The position numbers and the translations under genes are program-made. The notes beneath the pieces are model-generated. The model did no database searches. It had not been told where the DNA came from and worked only from the letters and a program-made list of their open reading frames with translations. Of a stretch of 26,588 bases of DNA, positions 26,006 through 26,588 are shown piece by piece; the stretch's first letter is position 1, and each line of letters opens with the position of its first letter. This stretch comes from a virus: positions 1 to 26,588 of IMG/VR virus record IMGVR_UViG_3300047300_000183. The stretch is one strand, 5' to 3'.

Positions 26006-26253
26006 TTAAGCGAGGAACAGAGCAGTTTTCTGGCTATAACAAGCCAAAGAGAACTCCTAATCACCCAACCAAGTCTCACGCTGTTTTAGCAAAGTCTGGT
26101 GAGGATGTAAAACTCATTAGGTTTGGTCAACAGGGTGTAAAAGGATCTCCTGATGGTTCAGCAAGGAATGAAGCGTTCAAGGCTCGCCATGCTGACAATA
26201 TCGCCAAGGGTAAGATGAGTGCGGCGTGGTGGGCGTCAAAAGTTAAGTGGTAA
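26002..26253 (+). CDS. DUF6321-like conserved phage protein, GTG start
   Basis: 83 residues. FSGYNKPKRTPNHPTKSHAV, LAKSGEDVKLIRFGQQGVKG and NEAFKARHADNIAKGKMSAA followed by WWASKVKW form a highly conserved basic protein found near packaging and head genes of podovirus-like phages. Its function is not known; DNA or capsid binding is plausible from charge. The GTG at 26002 overlaps the previous stop. Confidence 0.75.
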   Translation: MIKRGTEQFSGYNKPKRTPNHPTKSHAVLAKSGEDVKLIRFGQQGVKGSPDGSARNEAFKARHADNIAKGKMSAAWWASKVKW

Positions 26254-26272
26254 GAAAACAACAGGTGAAACT

Positions 26273-26452
26273 ATGAAAACTCCTAAGATGAACAAAGTTG
26301 GCAAAGCTAAGATGGCTACTGTCATGCACGAGTTTGGCAAGGGTGAGCTTCACTCTGGAAAAGGTGGGAAAGTAGTTTCCAACCCTAAACAGGCGGTTGC
26401 CATCGGAATTGCAGAAGCTGCAAAAAAAATGGGCCGATATAAAGGCAAATAA
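26273..26452 (+). CDS. DUF6496-like small basic protein
   Basis: 59 residues from the ATG at 26273; an in-frame start at 26219 inside the previous gene is less likely. KMATVMHEFGKGELHSGKGG and KVVSNPKQAVAIGIAEAAKK match the small family MHEFxxGxLxSGxGxxVxxxKQAIAIA-type that is common in phages and some bacteria. Basic, with a Gly-rich loop followed by a helix. Function unknown. A palindromic promoter-like region follows. Confidence 0.7.
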   Translation: MKTPKMNKVGKAKMATVMHEFGKGELHSGKGGKVVSNPKQAVAIGIAEAAKKMGRYKGK

Positions 26453-26481
26453 TATTTTACGAATATTATGATAAAATATTC
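26451..26481 (+). promoter_or_regulatory. Operator-like inverted repeat with extended -10
   Basis: AATATTTTA (26451-26459) and TAAAATATT (26472-26480) are a perfect 9-base inverted repeat with a 12-base centre. The right arm contains TAAAAT (26472-26477) preceded by TGa, an extended -10. A dimeric regulator bound here would cover the promoter for the gene at 26502. Confidence 0.6.
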
Positions 26482-26501
26482 ACAAACCGAAAGGAATGTG
26501 A

Positions 26502-26588
26502 ATGGAACGGCAACAGCGAGTAGTTGTTAAAGATGGGAAGGAGTTGCATCATTGTTCAAGATGTAGCTCATACAAAGACCCATCTGAA
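26502..26588 (+). CDS. Zinc-ribbon-like protein, 3' partial
   Basis: 29 residues before the window ends: MERQQRVVVKDGKELHHCSR, then CSSYKDPSE. Cys18 and Cys21 (HHCSRCSSYKDPSE) look like the first half of a zinc site in phage proteins of the type CSRCK..KPxSEF. AAGGA lies upstream at a good distance. The remainder, and so the function, is outside the window. Confidence 0.6.
   Translation, partial: MERQQRVVVKDGKELHHCSRCSSYKDPSE

Overview
The window is a contiguous piece of a tailed double-stranded DNA phage, most likely podovirus-like. It carries a major capsid protein of the SU10/DUF5309 type, a short-tail adaptor and nozzle, large internal virion (ejection) proteins, and a tail fibre ending in a peptidase S74 chaperone. 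No tail tape measure, sheath or tail-tube gene is seen. Base composition is moderately AT-rich, Shine-Dalgarno (SD) sites are good, and GH19 endolysin plus Rz/Rz1 spanins point to a Gram-negative host. A freshwater betaproteobacterial host is plausible from the gene content but is only inference. Portal, terminase, DNA polymerase and integrase are not in the window; portal and terminase probably lie just outside its ends.

Layout. (1) 1-9102, plus strand: capsid (5' cut by the window), a terminator, head-tail adaptor, small structural proteins, a repeat-rich fibre-like protein, a beta-propeller nozzle, then, behind its own promoter, three internal virion proteins. (2) 9103-12748: the S74 tail fibre flanked by three HNH homing-endonuclease genes, one antisense upstream and two downstream, plus a small fibre-associated protein. 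(3) 12795-17106: lysis block (holin, coiled-coil membrane protein, tiny membrane ORF, lipoprotein, two-TM protein, Rz with embedded Rz1, GH19 endolysin), then a zincin-like metallopeptidase, a metallophosphoesterase and a 47-residue membrane protein. (4) 17099-19503, minus strand: MazG-like enzyme, small proteins, winged helix, SSB-like protein, ERF annealing protein and three small ORFs. (5) 19504-19628: divergent control region. (6) 19629-22543, plus: Cro-like HTH, winged-helix regulator, DUF1376 and DUF6475 replication proteins, PD-(D/E)XK nuclease, NinB. (7) 22544-25350, plus: tightly overlapping small accessory genes including glutaredoxin and a Ref-like HNH protein, closed by a strong terminator. 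(8) 25372-26588: a new promoter, a Cys-rich protein and small late-type genes, with a truncated gene at the end.

How it works together: regions 4-7 look like early recombination, replication and regulatory genes transcribed both ways from the 19.5-19.63 kb switch; regions 1-3 and 8 are late structural and lysis genes. Most genes are translationally coupled by ATGA-type overlaps, and at least ten real-looking ORFs are shorter than 60 codons.

The most interesting signals are: a near-identical promoter plus 5' leader hairpin used at two early operons; a run of three interlocked inverted repeats upstream of the antisense HNH gene; evidence that a NUMOD4-HNH gene split the 3' end of the tail fibre and carries its displaced tail; a small gene read across two frames after the SSB-like gene; and a phage-wide habit of extended -10 promoters, two of them placed for leaderless mRNAs. 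No stretch above 300 bases lacks a gene. I saw no tRNA, CRISPR array, insertion sequence or attachment site.
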